A stretch of 64,000 nucleotides of DNA from a virus: positions 1 to 64,000 of IMG/VR virus record IMGVR_UViG_3300029319_009270; one strand, 5' to 3'. The translations under genes and the position numbers were made by a program. Every line of letters starts with the position of its first letter. The first letter of the stretch is position 1. Shown here piece by piece: positions 44,420-53,429 of the stretch. The notes below the pieces were generated by a model that saw only the letters and a list, made by a program, of their open reading frames with translations, was not told the DNA's origin and ran no database searches.

Positions 44420-45334
44420 CTAAATTATAATATGCGCAGAATTAAAGTTTATTCTTATTCTACATTTCAAATTATTTAATCTTAATTGATTGTATACTTT
44501 ACTACAAAGATAATACAAGAATTGAATATCGTATTTTAAAGTATCTTTTGTATTAGATGATCTAAAAACAAAATTACAGTCAAATATTCTATTTCTTACT
44601 GTGAACTGCCCAAAAGAAATACAAGTATCAGAGCTGTACACAAATCGTCTAGAAGCAGTATTTTCTTTTCTATTATGTTCATTATTCCCATTCAACTCAT
44701 TTTCTATTTTGTTCTGAACTGATTTTAATATGCTTTGATAATAATCTTTTTCGGGCTCGTATTCCAAAACTTTTAAATTAATATCTTTAAAATCGCAGTC
44801 GCTATAATAAGTTAGATTGATATGAGAAGCTTCTAAACTATCATTTGCTGCCGCGAACATATTTACATAACCAGCAACATCTTGAATGCTGATGGCTTCT
44901 ATCGTCATCAACTCTTTAATAACCGGTTCAACGTAAGAAAGCGTATTATCATCTCTAATAACCATCACGTTTGGATACAGTCTTAATTCCTCAGCTGCTT
45001 CTTCAAACAATCTATAAACTTTTTTAAGGGTTGTTATGGTTTGTATATCATCCCCTCTTTTGTTATAACGTCGTTCAATCTCGTCCCACGATGGTAAAAG
45101 TATAATAATACGATTGTTCAAGTTTTTAATTTCTGCATTAAGTCTTTCAACTTCAATAAAAGTATCGCGATCGTAAAGCTTTGCATAAACTAACATTGAC
45201 AAAGCAGATCGATCTTGGATATTCCAACGATACTTAGAAATTTTATGCAGCTGATTATAAAAAGAAGTCTTGCCAGACAAATCAGGGCCTTCTAAAATTA
45301 ACTGACTTGTTGGGAAACAATTTGTTTTATTCAT
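44420..45334 (-). CDS. deoxynucleotide-kinase-like protein fused to a thymidylate-synthase-like domain
   Basis: 304 residues from the ATG at 45334, which has AGGAGG 5 bases upstream. Residues about 11-21 (LILEGPDLSGKTS) are a P-loop of the thymidylate-kinase type, followed by IIILLPSWDEIERRYNKRG (lid-like). The C-terminal ~90 residues (from about 230) align with the catalytic half of ThyA: TCISFGQF (Cys 238 in the place of the catalytic Cys), RSSN, then LKYDI with Asp 269 where ThyA has Asn. That Asn-to-Asp exchange is a mark of dCMP hydroxymethylases. The N-terminal half of the synthase is missing. Product unknown. Confidence 0.55.
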   Translation of the reverse strand: MNKTNCFPTSQLILEGPDLSGKTSFYNQLHKISKYRWNIQDRSALSMLVYAKLYDRDTFIEVERLNAEIKNLNNRIIILLPSWDEIERRYNKRGDDIQTITTLKKVYRLFEEAAEELRLYPNVMVIRDDNTLSYVEPVIKELMTIEAISIQDVAGYVNMFAAANDSLEASHINLTYYSDCDFKDINLKVLEYEPEKDYYQSILKSVQNKIENELNGNNEHNRKENTASRRFVYSSDTCISFGQFTVRNRIFDCNFVFRSSNTKDTLKYDIQFLYYLCSKVYNQLRLNNLKCRIRINFNSAHIII

Positions 45335-45408
45335 GTTACCTCCTAACACGTATTATATAAAATGAATCAATATTATACAACAAAAGATAATATTTTGAAT
45401 CTACAAAG

Positions 45409-46074
45409 CTAGCTCACGTATTTCAATATTAATTCAGGCACTGAATAATTGAACAACTCAAAATCTTTTTGATACAGATTGTAAAAATATTTTGTAACAT
45501 CTGGCGAATATTCCCAGTCAGGTTGTATATCTTTATTAATTCTGGATTTATTCATGTGAGGTAGTTTTTGATTGCTGATGACGTCTTTGTCATTTAAAAA
45601 CTTTATAACATTTTCAATTTCTTCAAATTTAAAAACTTTTGTTTTATCATCAACAAAATAATGTTGAGGCACCCAGTGATTATCGTCGAAACCCATTCCT
45701 AATTTAGGAACAAGATCTGTAAAAACTGCGTGCATATAATGAATAATCCCATGAGGCGTTATTGAGTTTCTAGTAATCGTGGTTGTCTCTAGCTTTTCGT
45801 AACCTTTAATTACATAAAATATTTCTGACAACATTCTTTCTATGGGATTTCTAACGATCGTAAATGTAAATTCAATGTCTAGATCTGAATTCATTTTATT
45901 ATACACGTCTTTCGTATGATGAGGATGCGCCTTAAAATAGTTTGACTCTTTGGTAAAAAACCTTTTCTCATCTTTTTTCCAACCTGCACTTTGTATTAGT
46001 TTTCTTATAGAAGTACCTCCAGTTTTAGGTATGTGCACAAACTGTATTGTTCTGTTGTCTTTATAGAATATCAT
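45409..46074 (-). CDS. sulfotransferase-family protein
   Basis: 221 residues. HIPKTGGTSIRKLI at 14-27 is the PAPS 5'-phosphosulphate-binding motif and TIVRNPIERMLSEIF the 3'-phosphate motif of Sulfotransfer_2-type enzymes. It would move sulphate from PAPS to a sugar or lipid hydroxyl. Overlaps the DnaE start by 4 bases (ATGA). Possible targets are the glycans implied by the epimerase genes. Catalytic His is likely among HPHHTKD. Confidence 0.82.
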   Translation of the reverse strand: MIFYKDNRTIQFVHIPKTGGTSIRKLIQSAGWKKDEKRFFTKESNYFKAHPHHTKDVYNKMNSDLDIEFTFTIVRNPIERMLSEIFYVIKGYEKLETTTITRNSITPHGIIHYMHAVFTDLVPKLGMGFDDNHWVPQHYFVDDKTKVFKFEEIENVIKFLNDKDVISNQKLPHMNKSRINKDIQPDWEYSPDVTKYFYNLYQKDFELFNYSVPELILKYVS

Positions 46075-49000
46075 ACTACAAGCGGCCTAACTTTTGCTAC
46101 GCTAGTGCTAGCACCCCAGTTTGGATCATTGTGTGCTGTACACAGCCATATCGAGTAAGGTTGCATTTCTCTAGGGGCACCACCCCACATTCTAAGCCAG
46201 CCCGTATTACTTTCATGATCAGTAATTTTAATTCTATAAAATGTTTTCTTATTTTTTGTAGTCTTTTTAATCATCTCAACAACACAATACCAGGCAACAC
46301 CTTTTTCGTTAGACTCCATATTAAGAACTGACTTAACTCCGCTTTTCATGATTTTTTCCATTAATTCTTCGGGAAATGCCAGATCATCTCTTGTCGCAGA
46401 ACACATGTCCTGATACATTTGCAATTTTTCAATACGATTCCAATCATCTTGGTCTTTTGTTTCACTGATCAGTATAGGAAGCAAATCAGGTGCATTTTCT
46501 TTTTTTGCTTTCCTTACAGTCATTCCCCAGCGACTCTTTTTAAGTTTTTCATAATTGTCGATAATAATACTGTGTAACTGCTTGTGATGATCGATAGTAC
46601 CATCCCACATCTCTTCTAAACAATCAAGTGCTTCAACTTTACAAAGAGCAGAAAAACCTGTTTTGTTTAATTTACTATGATACCACTTTCCATCTTCATT
46701 AAATAACATGCTATCAACCGATGTATAAGGTCGGTTAGCCATGATTTCTTTTACAGCATTCTTTCCTAAACCTTTGATTGATGTCAAGGGTGGAATAAAA
46801 GCTTGCTTCTGCTCTGACCACGACCATGCTAGACCTGATTCATTGATGTCAGGTGTTGAAACTTCATAGCCCATTGCTTTAATTTCTGAAATTGCTTTTG
46901 AAAGATTTTTAGGATTGTTATTCTCAGATTCTAGAATAGTTCCTAACCAATCTGTTTCATAGTATGTATGAAGCCATGCAGCATAGTAAGATCCAATTGC
47001 ATATGCCACAGCATGAGACTTATTAAATCCATAAACTGAAAAGAATTCAATTCTTTGCCACAATTCTTCGCTTACATGTTCGGGTACGCCATTAATATCT
47101 TTTGCACCCTTAATAAACTTTTGTTTAGCTGCTTCTCGTTCATCACCTTTTTTACCCATTGTATCAAGAGACTTTTTAACCAACGTCTTTCGAAGCTTAT
47201 CAGATTCAGCAGGTGTAAACCCTCCAAGCTTTTGGGCTAAAATCATGAACTGTTCTTGAAATGTTACGTGCCCAAATGTTGGACCAAGAACCTCCTTGAT
47301 GATTGGGTGAGGATATTCAATCTCACTGGCTCGAGCTTTATCCTTTACATATTTCAAGTGAACATTCGCACGAAGAGGGCCAGGGCGATATATCGCTGTT
47401 AACGCTCCAAGCTCTTCAATAGAAGTAGGTTTAGCGTCCTCGCAGAATCGCCGAGCACCTTCTGCAGTAAACTGGAATACACCTACTTTTCTTCTTTGAT
47501 GATAAACATGTTCCCAAACCTTCATATCATCTTGTTCAACGTAACGACAATTTAAATGATCATCAAACCAATCTCGAATCTCGAGAAACGTTGGTTCTTT
47601 ACCGTTTTCTTTTGTTAAAATACGTTTGATGCAATTTTCTACGTCTTTTAATAACGTAAGGCCAAGAAAGTCAAACTTAATAAATCCGTTATCCTCAAGA
47701 TTACGAAAGTTCATGCCTTCTGTCCAGGGAGTTTGCAACTCACCCCGAACACCAATTATAGGCATACCTCGTGCCAGATCATCAGCTGGTCCAATAATCA
47801 CACCACCTGCATGACGCCCAACTGATCTATTCTGCATAAAGAGAGCTTCGATATGATCCTTTACTTTCGGATATTTTTCCATAAACTCTCGATATTTTTT
47901 TGAATACTGCATACAGTCAGAATGCTTGAGCACAAAAACAGACTTTTCAGTATTTTCATCTCTTGCTTGTGCCATTACCTCATCTTGTAGGGGCCCAGTC
48001 ATTTTGTTAACTTCAGCAAAGTCTATGCCGTAAAATTTAGATATATCCTTTACAAGCGACTTAAGTTTGAGCGTGTTAAAATTAGACACAGGAATGACAG
48101 CCTCATCACCGTAAAGATCTCGAGCGGCGTTAATTAATGCGTCACGATCACCAGCATCAGAATCAATATCAGGCCAGGACGTCCTATGTCTACCTAGAAA
48201 ACGTTCCCAAAGCAAATCATATTTCAAAGGATCAATTTGAGTAATCCCTAGTAAGTAGTTGACAAGAGATCCACCACCGGAGCCTCGTGCAGCACCAAAT
48301 AAGGTGTGATCGGCTGCTTTGTGAAACACTTCATACATTACAAGGAAGTAATTTTCAAATCCAAGAAATTTAATATCTTCAAGTTCGTGTTTAGCTCTTT
48401 CAACGTATTCTTTTTTCGTATGCAAATTTTCTTTAATCATTGCATCTTTGACTTTCTTTGCTAGCTGTTGAAAAGCAGTTTCATTAGGCTTGTTAAAATC
48501 AGGTAGTTTAACACTAGTGTCAATCCAGCAATCATCACATTTTTCCCACGCAATATCATATGTTCTTTCGATTGAATCTTTAACAGTTTGTTCATAACCT
48601 TCATAAGTGTCTTTATATTCATCATAGTGACAAACAAACTCATCCCACATTTGTTGTGCATTTTTAGGATACAATTCACACTTTAAATCTTCAAACTCAG
48701 GCAGTGGTGAAGGATCATTACCCATCCAGCCTAACTTCTTATAAAGCTCTCTTGCTTCCCACTTATCAGGAGAATAGTAATGTGAGTCTGGTGTAGAAAT
48801 ACAATTAATTCCTGTTTGCGCTGAATGGCGCAGCAAATGGTGATTTACAAGGTGTTGTTGTTTCAATCTGTTGAATTGCAGTTCAAGATAAAAATTTTCT
48901 TCACCCACTGCGTCAACAAAGCGATCAGAAAGATACATTAGTTCCTGTTGTATCTCCTCATCAGATTTTTTCATTGCATTTCCTCTCATAATCCTATTAG

Positions 49001-49583
49001 AGTAAATACCTCCTAAACACGCAGTTGAAACATTCAATCCACGCCCATGTTGTTTAAGTAAGTCAAAATCAATCCTTGGGTAACGATAGAATCCTTCTGT
49101 ATAAGCTCTTTTAATTAAAGTAAACAGGTTACCTAATCCTTCACGATTTTGTGCTGTTACAACAAGATGGTACCTTCTTTTCCACTCGTCTTTGCCTACA
49201 ACGACAGTCTTTGTTTCTTCTTCATTTTCAATAACATGCCCGCCTTCTTCTTCTTCTTTTATTGCCTTTTGTTTGGCAGCAGCTCTATCTAACTTTGCTT
49301 GCTCGTAATCTGTTTTCCAGTCACTAAGTGAAGGAACAAAATAAAATTCGCAACCATAAATTTGACGATACTTTATTCCTTTCTTTTGCAGTTTTGTTGC
49401 GTGTTTGTGCGCGTGTGCTAACCCGGAACCGTTGCCGTGATCAGTTAAACCCCAAGCGTCCATTCCATTTTCTATAACAAAATCAATATGATCAGAAGGA
49501 TATCCTAATCCATCAAACACAGAAAAACCTGTGTGTCCGTGTAATCCAACAAATCTTTTAGGGGGCTTTATTAATAAACTCAT
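46071..49583 (-). CDS. dnaE: DNA polymerase III alpha subunit (DnaE type)
   Basis: 1170 residues, about the bacterial size (1160). The N-terminal PHP domain has VGLHGHTGFSVFDG and LTDHGNGSG. The palm carries SWPDIDSDAGDR (catalytic Asp pair), with the Gly-rich AARGSGGGSLVNYLLG before it. GYNKSHAVAYA, here FGFNKSHAVAYAIGSYYAAWL-like, lies in the fingers region. It is the replicative polymerase of the phage. Using a DnaE-type polymerase is unusual for phages, most of which have A- or B-family enzymes. No clamp, epsilon or tau genes are seen in the window. Confidence 0.93.
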   Translation of the reverse strand: MSLLIKPPKRFVGLHGHTGFSVFDGLGYPSDHIDFVIENGMDAWGLTDHGNGSGLAHAHKHATKLQKKGIKYRQIYGCEFYFVPSLSDWKTDYEQAKLDRAAAKQKAIKEEEEGGHVIENEEETKTVVVGKDEWKRRYHLVVTAQNREGLGNLFTLIKRAYTEGFYRYPRIDFDLLKQHGRGLNVSTACLGGIYSNRIMRGNAMKKSDEEIQQELMYLSDRFVDAVGEENFYLELQFNRLKQQHLVNHHLLRHSAQTGINCISTPDSHYYSPDKWEARELYKKLGWMGNDPSPLPEFEDLKCELYPKNAQQMWDEFVCHYDEYKDTYEGYEQTVKDSIERTYDIAWEKCDDCWIDTSVKLPDFNKPNETAFQQLAKKVKDAMIKENLHTKKEYVERAKHELEDIKFLGFENYFLVMYEVFHKAADHTLFGAARGSGGGSLVNYLLGITQIDPLKYDLLWERFLGRHRTSWPDIDSDAGDRDALINAARDLYGDEAVIPVSNFNTLKLKSLVKDISKFYGIDFAEVNKMTGPLQDEVMAQARDENTEKSVFVLKHSDCMQYSKKYREFMEKYPKVKDHIEALFMQNRSVGRHAGGVIIGPADDLARGMPIIGVRGELQTPWTEGMNFRNLEDNGFIKFDFLGLTLLKDVENCIKRILTKENGKEPTFLEIRDWFDDHLNCRYVEQDDMKVWEHVYHQRRKVGVFQFTAEGARRFCEDAKPTSIEELGALTAIYRPGPLRANVHLKYVKDKARASEIEYPHPIIKEVLGPTFGHVTFQEQFMILAQKLGGFTPAESDKLRKTLVKKSLDTMGKKGDEREAAKQKFIKGAKDINGVPEHVSEELWQRIEFFSVYGFNKSHAVAYAIGSYYAAWLHTYYETDWLGTILESENNNPKNLSKAISEIKAMGYEVSTPDINESGLAWSWSEQKQAFIPPLTSIKGLGKNAVKEIMANRPYTSVDSMLFNEDGKWYHSKLNKTGFSALCKVEALDCLEEMWDGTIDHHKQLHSIIIDNYEKLKKSRWGMTVRKAKKENAPDLLPILISETKDQDDWNRIEKLQMYQDMCSATRDDLAFPEELMEKIMKSGVKSVLNMESNEKGVAWYCVVEMIKKTTKNKKTFYRIKITDHESNTGWLRMWGGAPREMQPYSIWLCTAHNDPNWGASTSVAKVRPLVV

Positions 49584-49673
49584 GTTACTCCTTGCAAATT
49601 AATTCCTTACACATATTATAATAATAATTTTCAATATTTACATGAGAACAGTAATACTATTAAAAATTGTATA

Positions 49674-50669
49674 TTAAATACTAGTCGGTGAGTTTGAAAA
49701 TTTTATTTTTGTAATTGTTGGACACGACTCAGTTATTCTATCAGTAATATAAGTCGTCATTTCTGTCAAAGAATCAAATACTTTATGTTCATTATGATGC
49801 AATTTAAATAATTTAGCTGATTCGATGACATCTGTTTTTGATAAAACAATATGCGTTGTCCCAGTAAAATTAATTGCTTTTATCAGCTTGTTGAGATTGA
49901 GCCAGTTAACCTTTCTTCTTCTACCCGTTGTAACACCAAACTCATGACCAAGATCTGCAATTTTCAGTAATTCAGGATCATTAAGTAAACTTTCAGGAAA
50001 GTCCGGATCAACTCCTGACCTAGTATCATAAACTTTCGCAGCTCCCCATATATTCCTTATCATCTGAATTGGAAATCCTAAGGAGCATGCTCCGTGTGGT
50101 AAGGTTGTACTAGAAGTAACATAAGGATAATTACCAAAATCTACATCCAGCCATATTCCTTGCGCACCTTCACAAAGAACTTTTCCGGAAAGATTCTCAT
50201 CCCACATCATCCAGTAGGGTATAACGTCTTTAGCAAGAACCCCCTTGCGAGCCATTTTATCAGCGTAGCAAGGGGCTATTCCCTTTGATGTGGTTCCAAG
50301 TTTTTTTGCTAACTTTTCCGCATCTTCATCAATGTGAAGTCTGCTTACAATATGCGCTCTGGGTGAAACCTTAACTTTTGATATATCAAAACCGTTTTTC
50401 TCCAAATATCTAATTTCCGCCATAAGTGAATTCTCATGAACAACGCAACCTGGCCCTATGACTGATGTTACACCATGAAAAACACCACTTGGTACTAAAT
50501 GGGTTTTGTATTTTTTACCATCGACAAAAACAGTGTGTCCTGCATTGTTACCACCAGCCCAACGACAAACAAAATCATATTCACCACTACCGGCTAATTC
50601 TGATGTAATTTTTCCTTTTGCCTCATCGCCCCAAGCTAATCCGCAAACAATATCTGCGTATTCAATCAT
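49674..50669 (-). CDS. adenylosuccinate synthetase, short phage type (PurA/PurZ0-like)
   Basis: 331 residues, against about 430 for E. coli PurA but similar to archaeal and phage forms. WGDEAKGK at 13-20 keeps the catalytic Asp 15; AGGNNAGHT keeps the His 45; GTTSKGIAPCYADK and GVTTGRRRKVNWL match the nucleotide- and aspartate-binding motifs. It joins aspartate to IMP (or to a 2-amino purine in PurZ-type enzymes). Classical PurZ replaces the Asp with Ser; that is not so here, so PurA or PurZ0 types fit better. The window also has GMP reductase, which makes IMP. Confidence 0.85.
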   Translation of the reverse strand: MIEYADIVCGLAWGDEAKGKITSELAGSGEYDFVCRWAGGNNAGHTVFVDGKKYKTHLVPSGVFHGVTSVIGPGCVVHENSLMAEIRYLEKNGFDISKVKVSPRAHIVSRLHIDEDAEKLAKKLGTTSKGIAPCYADKMARKGVLAKDVIPYWMMWDENLSGKVLCEGAQGIWLDVDFGNYPYVTSSTTLPHGACSLGFPIQMIRNIWGAAKVYDTRSGVDPDFPESLLNDPELLKIADLGHEFGVTTGRRRKVNWLNLNKLIKAINFTGTTHIVLSKTDVIESAKLFKLHHNEHKVFDSLTEMTTYITDRITESCPTITKIKFSNSPTSI

Positions 50670-50724
50670 AATATTCCTCTTGTTGGTTGGGGATTATATC
50701 GAATATTAAAAAACTATAAATTTA

Positions 50725-51396
50725 TTATTCGTACTTTCTGAGCCGCAACTCACCATTTTTTATAACAACATACGTACAATTAGAAACCCAATCCCCTGTG
50801 TTAACATATGTTTTTATGTTTTCATTTTTATCAACCCAAATAAGAACTTCAGGATTATGTGTGTGCCCCATAATAAAAACATCGCATTCATCGTTCCACT
50901 TAACTAAATCCCATATTCTTTTTAGCTTTCTTTTTTTAATTTGTTGTTTTGCCCACAACGTTGTTAAGTCTACCTTGAAAACTCTTTCAATTAAGTTCTG
51001 TACGTATGATATTAATTCAATAGTATACCGCCACTTTACAACACCTTTATCGTATTGGTCTCCATGTTGGACTCTATATTTTCGGCCAGAATATTCAAAG
51101 TCATATTTTCTTGTAAAAAAGATACCCGCAACAGTCTTTCCTACAAAATTATCAAAAGCATCGTCATGATTTCCAACTACATATATGATATTTTTACCTG
51201 AATTTAAAACTTCATTAAATATGTCCACAGTGTGCAGTGTAAAGTCGGGCTTTTTTAAAAATTCTAAAATGTCTCCGGCTAATATTAGTTCATCATATTC
51301 AATTGATTTTAAAAATTTTGACAGTTCCTTTTCTTTTGAGTAAGCACTCCCTAAATGCAAATCTGATATTACTAATCTTATGTAATCTTTTTTCAT
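50725..51396 (-). CDS. calcineurin-like metallophosphoesterase
   Basis: 223 residues. SDLHLG near 10-15, AGDILEF near 40, GNHDD near 76-80, HGDQ near 111 and GHTHNP near 177-182 give the complete metal-binding set. It resembles LpxH-type UDP-diacylglucosamine hydrolases and other small phosphoesterases. Substrate unknown. Upstream of DnaE and purA by one gene. Confidence 0.85.
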   Translation of the reverse strand: MKKDYIRLVISDLHLGSAYSKEKELSKFLKSIEYDELILAGDILEFLKKPDFTLHTVDIFNEVLNSGKNIIYVVGNHDDAFDNFVGKTVAGIFFTRKYDFEYSGRKYRVQHGDQYDKGVVKWRYTIELISYVQNLIERVFKVDLTTLWAKQQIKKRKLKRIWDLVKWNDECDVFIMGHTHNPEVLIWVDKNENIKTYVNTGDWVSNCTYVVIKNGELRLRKYE

Positions 51397-51442
51397 TTAA
51401 GTTGTGTACTCAATAATTTTCGATACTGATCCGTTAATTTAA

Positions 51443-51556
51443 TTATTTCATTGATTGAATTAAATCAACGACATATTCATATGCAACTAAAAAAGTACAA
51501 ATAGCAATAGGTATACCTACTACTAGACCTGTAATTATAAACATTAAGTCTAACAT
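51443..51556 (-). CDS. 37-residue membrane protein
   Basis: ATG at 51556 with GAGAGG 9 bases upstream; the frame has 37 codons and ends TAA. Residues 3-30 are hydrophobic (MFIITGLVVGIPIAICTFLVA), then a short polar tail. It overlaps the micro-ORF before it by 7 bases. It fills part of the otherwise empty stretch 51397-51736. Function unknown. Confidence 0.5.
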   Translation of the reverse strand: MLDLMFIITGLVVGIPIAICTFLVAYEYVVDLIQSMK

Positions 51557-51717
51557 CTATTACGCCTCTCACATATAACGATTAAAATACCTAAAATCAA
51601 ACCGACAATTAAAGTCCACGGTTCAGGTTCGACTTGATTTGTTTGGCAACTAAAACCCCCAGATTCTTCTGCTAACTCAGAAGCTAAGTATATTTCGCCT
51701 GTATCGCCTGAATCCAC
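51550..51717 (-). CDS. 55-residue protein with PEP-CTERM-like end
   Basis: GTG at 51717 with AAGGA 8-9 bases upstream; 55 codons to a TAG. Residues 1-28 are polar and acidic with one Cys. Then PEP at 31-33, WTLIVGLILGILIVI, and a basic end with RR. This is the tripartite shape of PEP-CTERM sorting tags (motif, helix, basic tail) seen in exported bacterial proteins. No N-terminal signal is seen, so it may simply be a tail-anchored membrane peptide. Rest of this gap: micro-ORF 51443-51556 and tRNA-Thr. Confidence 0.5.
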   Translation of the reverse strand: MDSGDTGEIYLASELAEESGGFSCQTNQVEPEPWTLIVGLILGILIVICERRNRC

Positions 51718-51736
51718 AGATTCTTCCTTTTAAAAA

Positions 51737-51812
51737 TGGAGCCATTGATAGGATTCGAACCTACGACCGGACGCTTACAAAGCGTCTGCTCTACCAACTG
51801 AGCTACAATGGC
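51737..51812 (-). tRNA. tRNA-Thr(UGU)
   Basis: Cloverleaf with acceptor GCCATTG/CAATGGC, T loop GGTTCGAATCC, anticodon stem GACGC/GCGTC and loop TTTGTAA giving anticodon TGU (reads ACA). The CCA is encoded. 76 bases. Confidence 0.92.
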
Positions 51813-51821
51813 ACAAAAACA

Positions 51822-52133
51822 CTATTTGAAAATATTATTTAATTTATCTTCTAGCTGATCTATTTTTAGCATACCAATTTTTTCTTCTTTCGTAACACCA
51901 TTTTTGATAAAAAATGTATGAGGAATTGATTTAATATTGAACTTTTTTAAAGTGGAGGGATCGCAAGTTTGAATATCTACGTAGAAAAAATTAATATCTG
52001 AATATTTGTTGCTAATACTATCAACTCTTTGCTTCATAACCTTGCAAGGATTACACCAACTAGCTGAAAATTGCAGATATACATTTCCATTTTGTGTATT
52101 TTTTTCAATATTCGCGTCATTAATTTCTTCCAT
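51822..52133 (-). CDS. thioredoxin-like protein
   Basis: 103 residues, the standard thioredoxin size. FSASWCNPCKVM holds the redox-active W-C-x-P-C (Asn replaces Gly); SIPHTFFI has the cis-Pro-containing segment. It could reduce ribonucleotide reductase or other enzymes, or serve as polymerase processivity factor. Flanked by tRNA-Thr upstream in position and a membrane protein. Confidence 0.88.
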   Translation of the reverse strand: MEEINDANIEKNTQNGNVYLQFSASWCNPCKVMKQRVDSISNKYSDINFFYVDIQTCDPSTLKKFNIKSIPHTFFIKNGVTKEEKIGMLKIDQLEDKLNNIFK

Positions 52134-52160
52134 GATTCTCTCCTATTTTAAAGAATAATA

Positions 52161-52481
52161 TTATTTAAGGGTTTCAAATAGAGCCCTAAGCATTCCTGTT
52201 CTTGTTGTAATGTCTAGATCACTTCCTTTTTTAATAAAATATCTTCCCACTGTTAGCGGCCAATAAGCTGTCGCCCAAAGCAACATCATTTTTATTTCAA
52301 AAGAATGTTTTTGTAAAATTTCTTCTATATCTTGATCTTTAAAATAATTACCTGATTTATTATTCAATTCTAAAATAACGCTTCTTTCATAATCCCAATT
52401 ATGATATGACCAATACACTTTGTATTCGACAATCTGATGCATTATTCCTAAACCTAAATAAATTCCTAATCCCAGTAACAT
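52161..52481 (-). CDS. membrane protein
   Basis: 106 residues. N-terminal hydrophobic stretch (1-20) and a second near 66-78 (MMLLWATAYWPLTVG), with a polar acidic loop between them and a basic C-terminus. No family recognised. Confidence 0.5.
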   Translation of the reverse strand: MLLGLGIYLGLGIMHQIVEYKVYWSYHNWDYERSVILELNNKSGNYFKDQDIEEILQKHSFEIKMMLLWATAYWPLTVGRYFIKKGSDLDITTRTGMLRALFETLK

Positions 52482-52504
52482 TTTACAATCCCTTTAAAAA
52501 TAAG

Positions 52505-52581
52505 TGGTGGACCCTCAAGGACTTGAACCTTGGACCTGCCGATTATGAGTCGGATGCTCTAACCAACTGAGCTAAGGGTCC
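52505..52581 (-). tRNA. tRNA with CAU anticodon, Ile2-like (or Met)
   Basis: 77 bases, acceptor GGACCC/GGGTCC, encoded CCA. Anticodon loop CTCATAA gives CAU. The sequence from the acceptor through the D-arm (CCTTAGCTCAG) and GACTCATAATCG resembles E. coli tRNA-Ile2 (CAU, lysidine-modified, reads AUA) more than elongator Met. Which it is depends on the modification enzyme. Confidence 0.85.
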
Positions 52582-52589
52582 TAAAACTA

Positions 52590-52663
<74 letters not shown>

Positions 52664-52737
52664 AAAAGAGTACTCATCGCGTAAAATAAGTTACCATGAG
52701 TTCTGGTATTCACCTGAAGAATTCCAGCAATAATAAC

Positions 52738-53085
52738 TTAGTCAAGATAACAAACAGAGCGTCCAGTACCCCAACCTTTATGGTCGGCGTGTGTTGTATC
52801 GCCTGCCAGTGATGGGTCGGGCTGGAAAACAACTTTCACTTGTCTGTGAAGCGTCTGCTTACTACTAGGAATAAATCCTGTGATTCTGCCACCCATATAA
52901 GCATTACTAGTTCTAAATTCAGTAAGCGTAACTTGTTCGCCTAACAACTCACGTTGTTTATCTTCACTTATTACCCAATCACCCGTTACAAAAGTACCTG
53001 TTGCAACGTTATATTCGTAGTCGTGCTTTTTGCACATTAGTGAAATAGCTGGCTTGTTACGATTTACAAAATTAATACTTGACAT
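52738..53085 (-). CDS. hypothetical protein
   Basis: 115 residues, mostly beta (MCKKHDYEYNVATGTFVTGDWVIS), containing a DAxKG-like DTTHADHKGWGTG near the end. AAAGGAGAAA is just before the ATG. No family recognised; no signal peptide. Confidence 0.5.
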   Translation of the reverse strand: MSSINFVNRNKPAISLMCKKHDYEYNVATGTFVTGDWVISEDKQRELLGEQVTLTEFRTSNAYMGGRITGFIPSSKQTLHRQVKVVFQPDPSLAGDTTHADHKGWGTGRSVCYLD

Positions 53086-53148
53086 AAGTTATTTCTCCTT
53101 TTTAAATTATGTATTATTATTTTAACTTACAATATTGATTTTTACAAA

Positions 53149-53379
53149 TTAAAAAGTATAAGTTTTTTCCAGTTTTTCAACAATTTGATCTAGCTGTGTT
53201 ACAGCATCGCCTAGTTTCAATCGAGCTTTTACAGATCGAACTGCTTCCCGCAAAACTTTCGGATCAAACTGCTCCTTATAATCAGTGAACAAATCTTTCT
53301 TTTCTTCATTGAGAAGCTGAATCTCACCTTCAATGCGTTTCAGTTTCTCGATAAAATCTTGTAGTTGCTTATCATTCAT
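53149..53379 (-). CDS. GapR/DUF2312-like DNA-binding protein
   Basis: 76 residues, all helical. QLQDFIEKLKRIEGEIQLLNEEKKDLFTDY followed by FDPKVLREAVR fits the GapR/DUF2312 pattern (long coiled coil, then FDxKxLRxxIR). GapR in alphaproteobacteria binds AT-rich overtwisted DNA. The phage copy may act on its own AT-rich genome or the host nucleoid. Confidence 0.65.
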   Translation of the reverse strand: MNDKQLQDFIEKLKRIEGEIQLLNEEKKDLFTDYKEQFDPKVLREAVRSVKARLKLGDAVTQLDQIVEKLEKTYTF

Positions 53380-53429
53380 ATTTCCTCCAGCTCTATAAAC
53401 ATAACATATTAACTTTAATTTTACAAAAC

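Noticed and set aside
49674-50669. Classical PurZ (2-aminoadenine synthesis)
   Set aside because: The catalytic Asp of PurA is kept; classical PurZ has Ser there. Only PurA or PurZ0 types remain.
51397-51736. Empty intergenic region
   Set aside because: Two short frames with ribosome binding sites and membrane segments occupy most of it.
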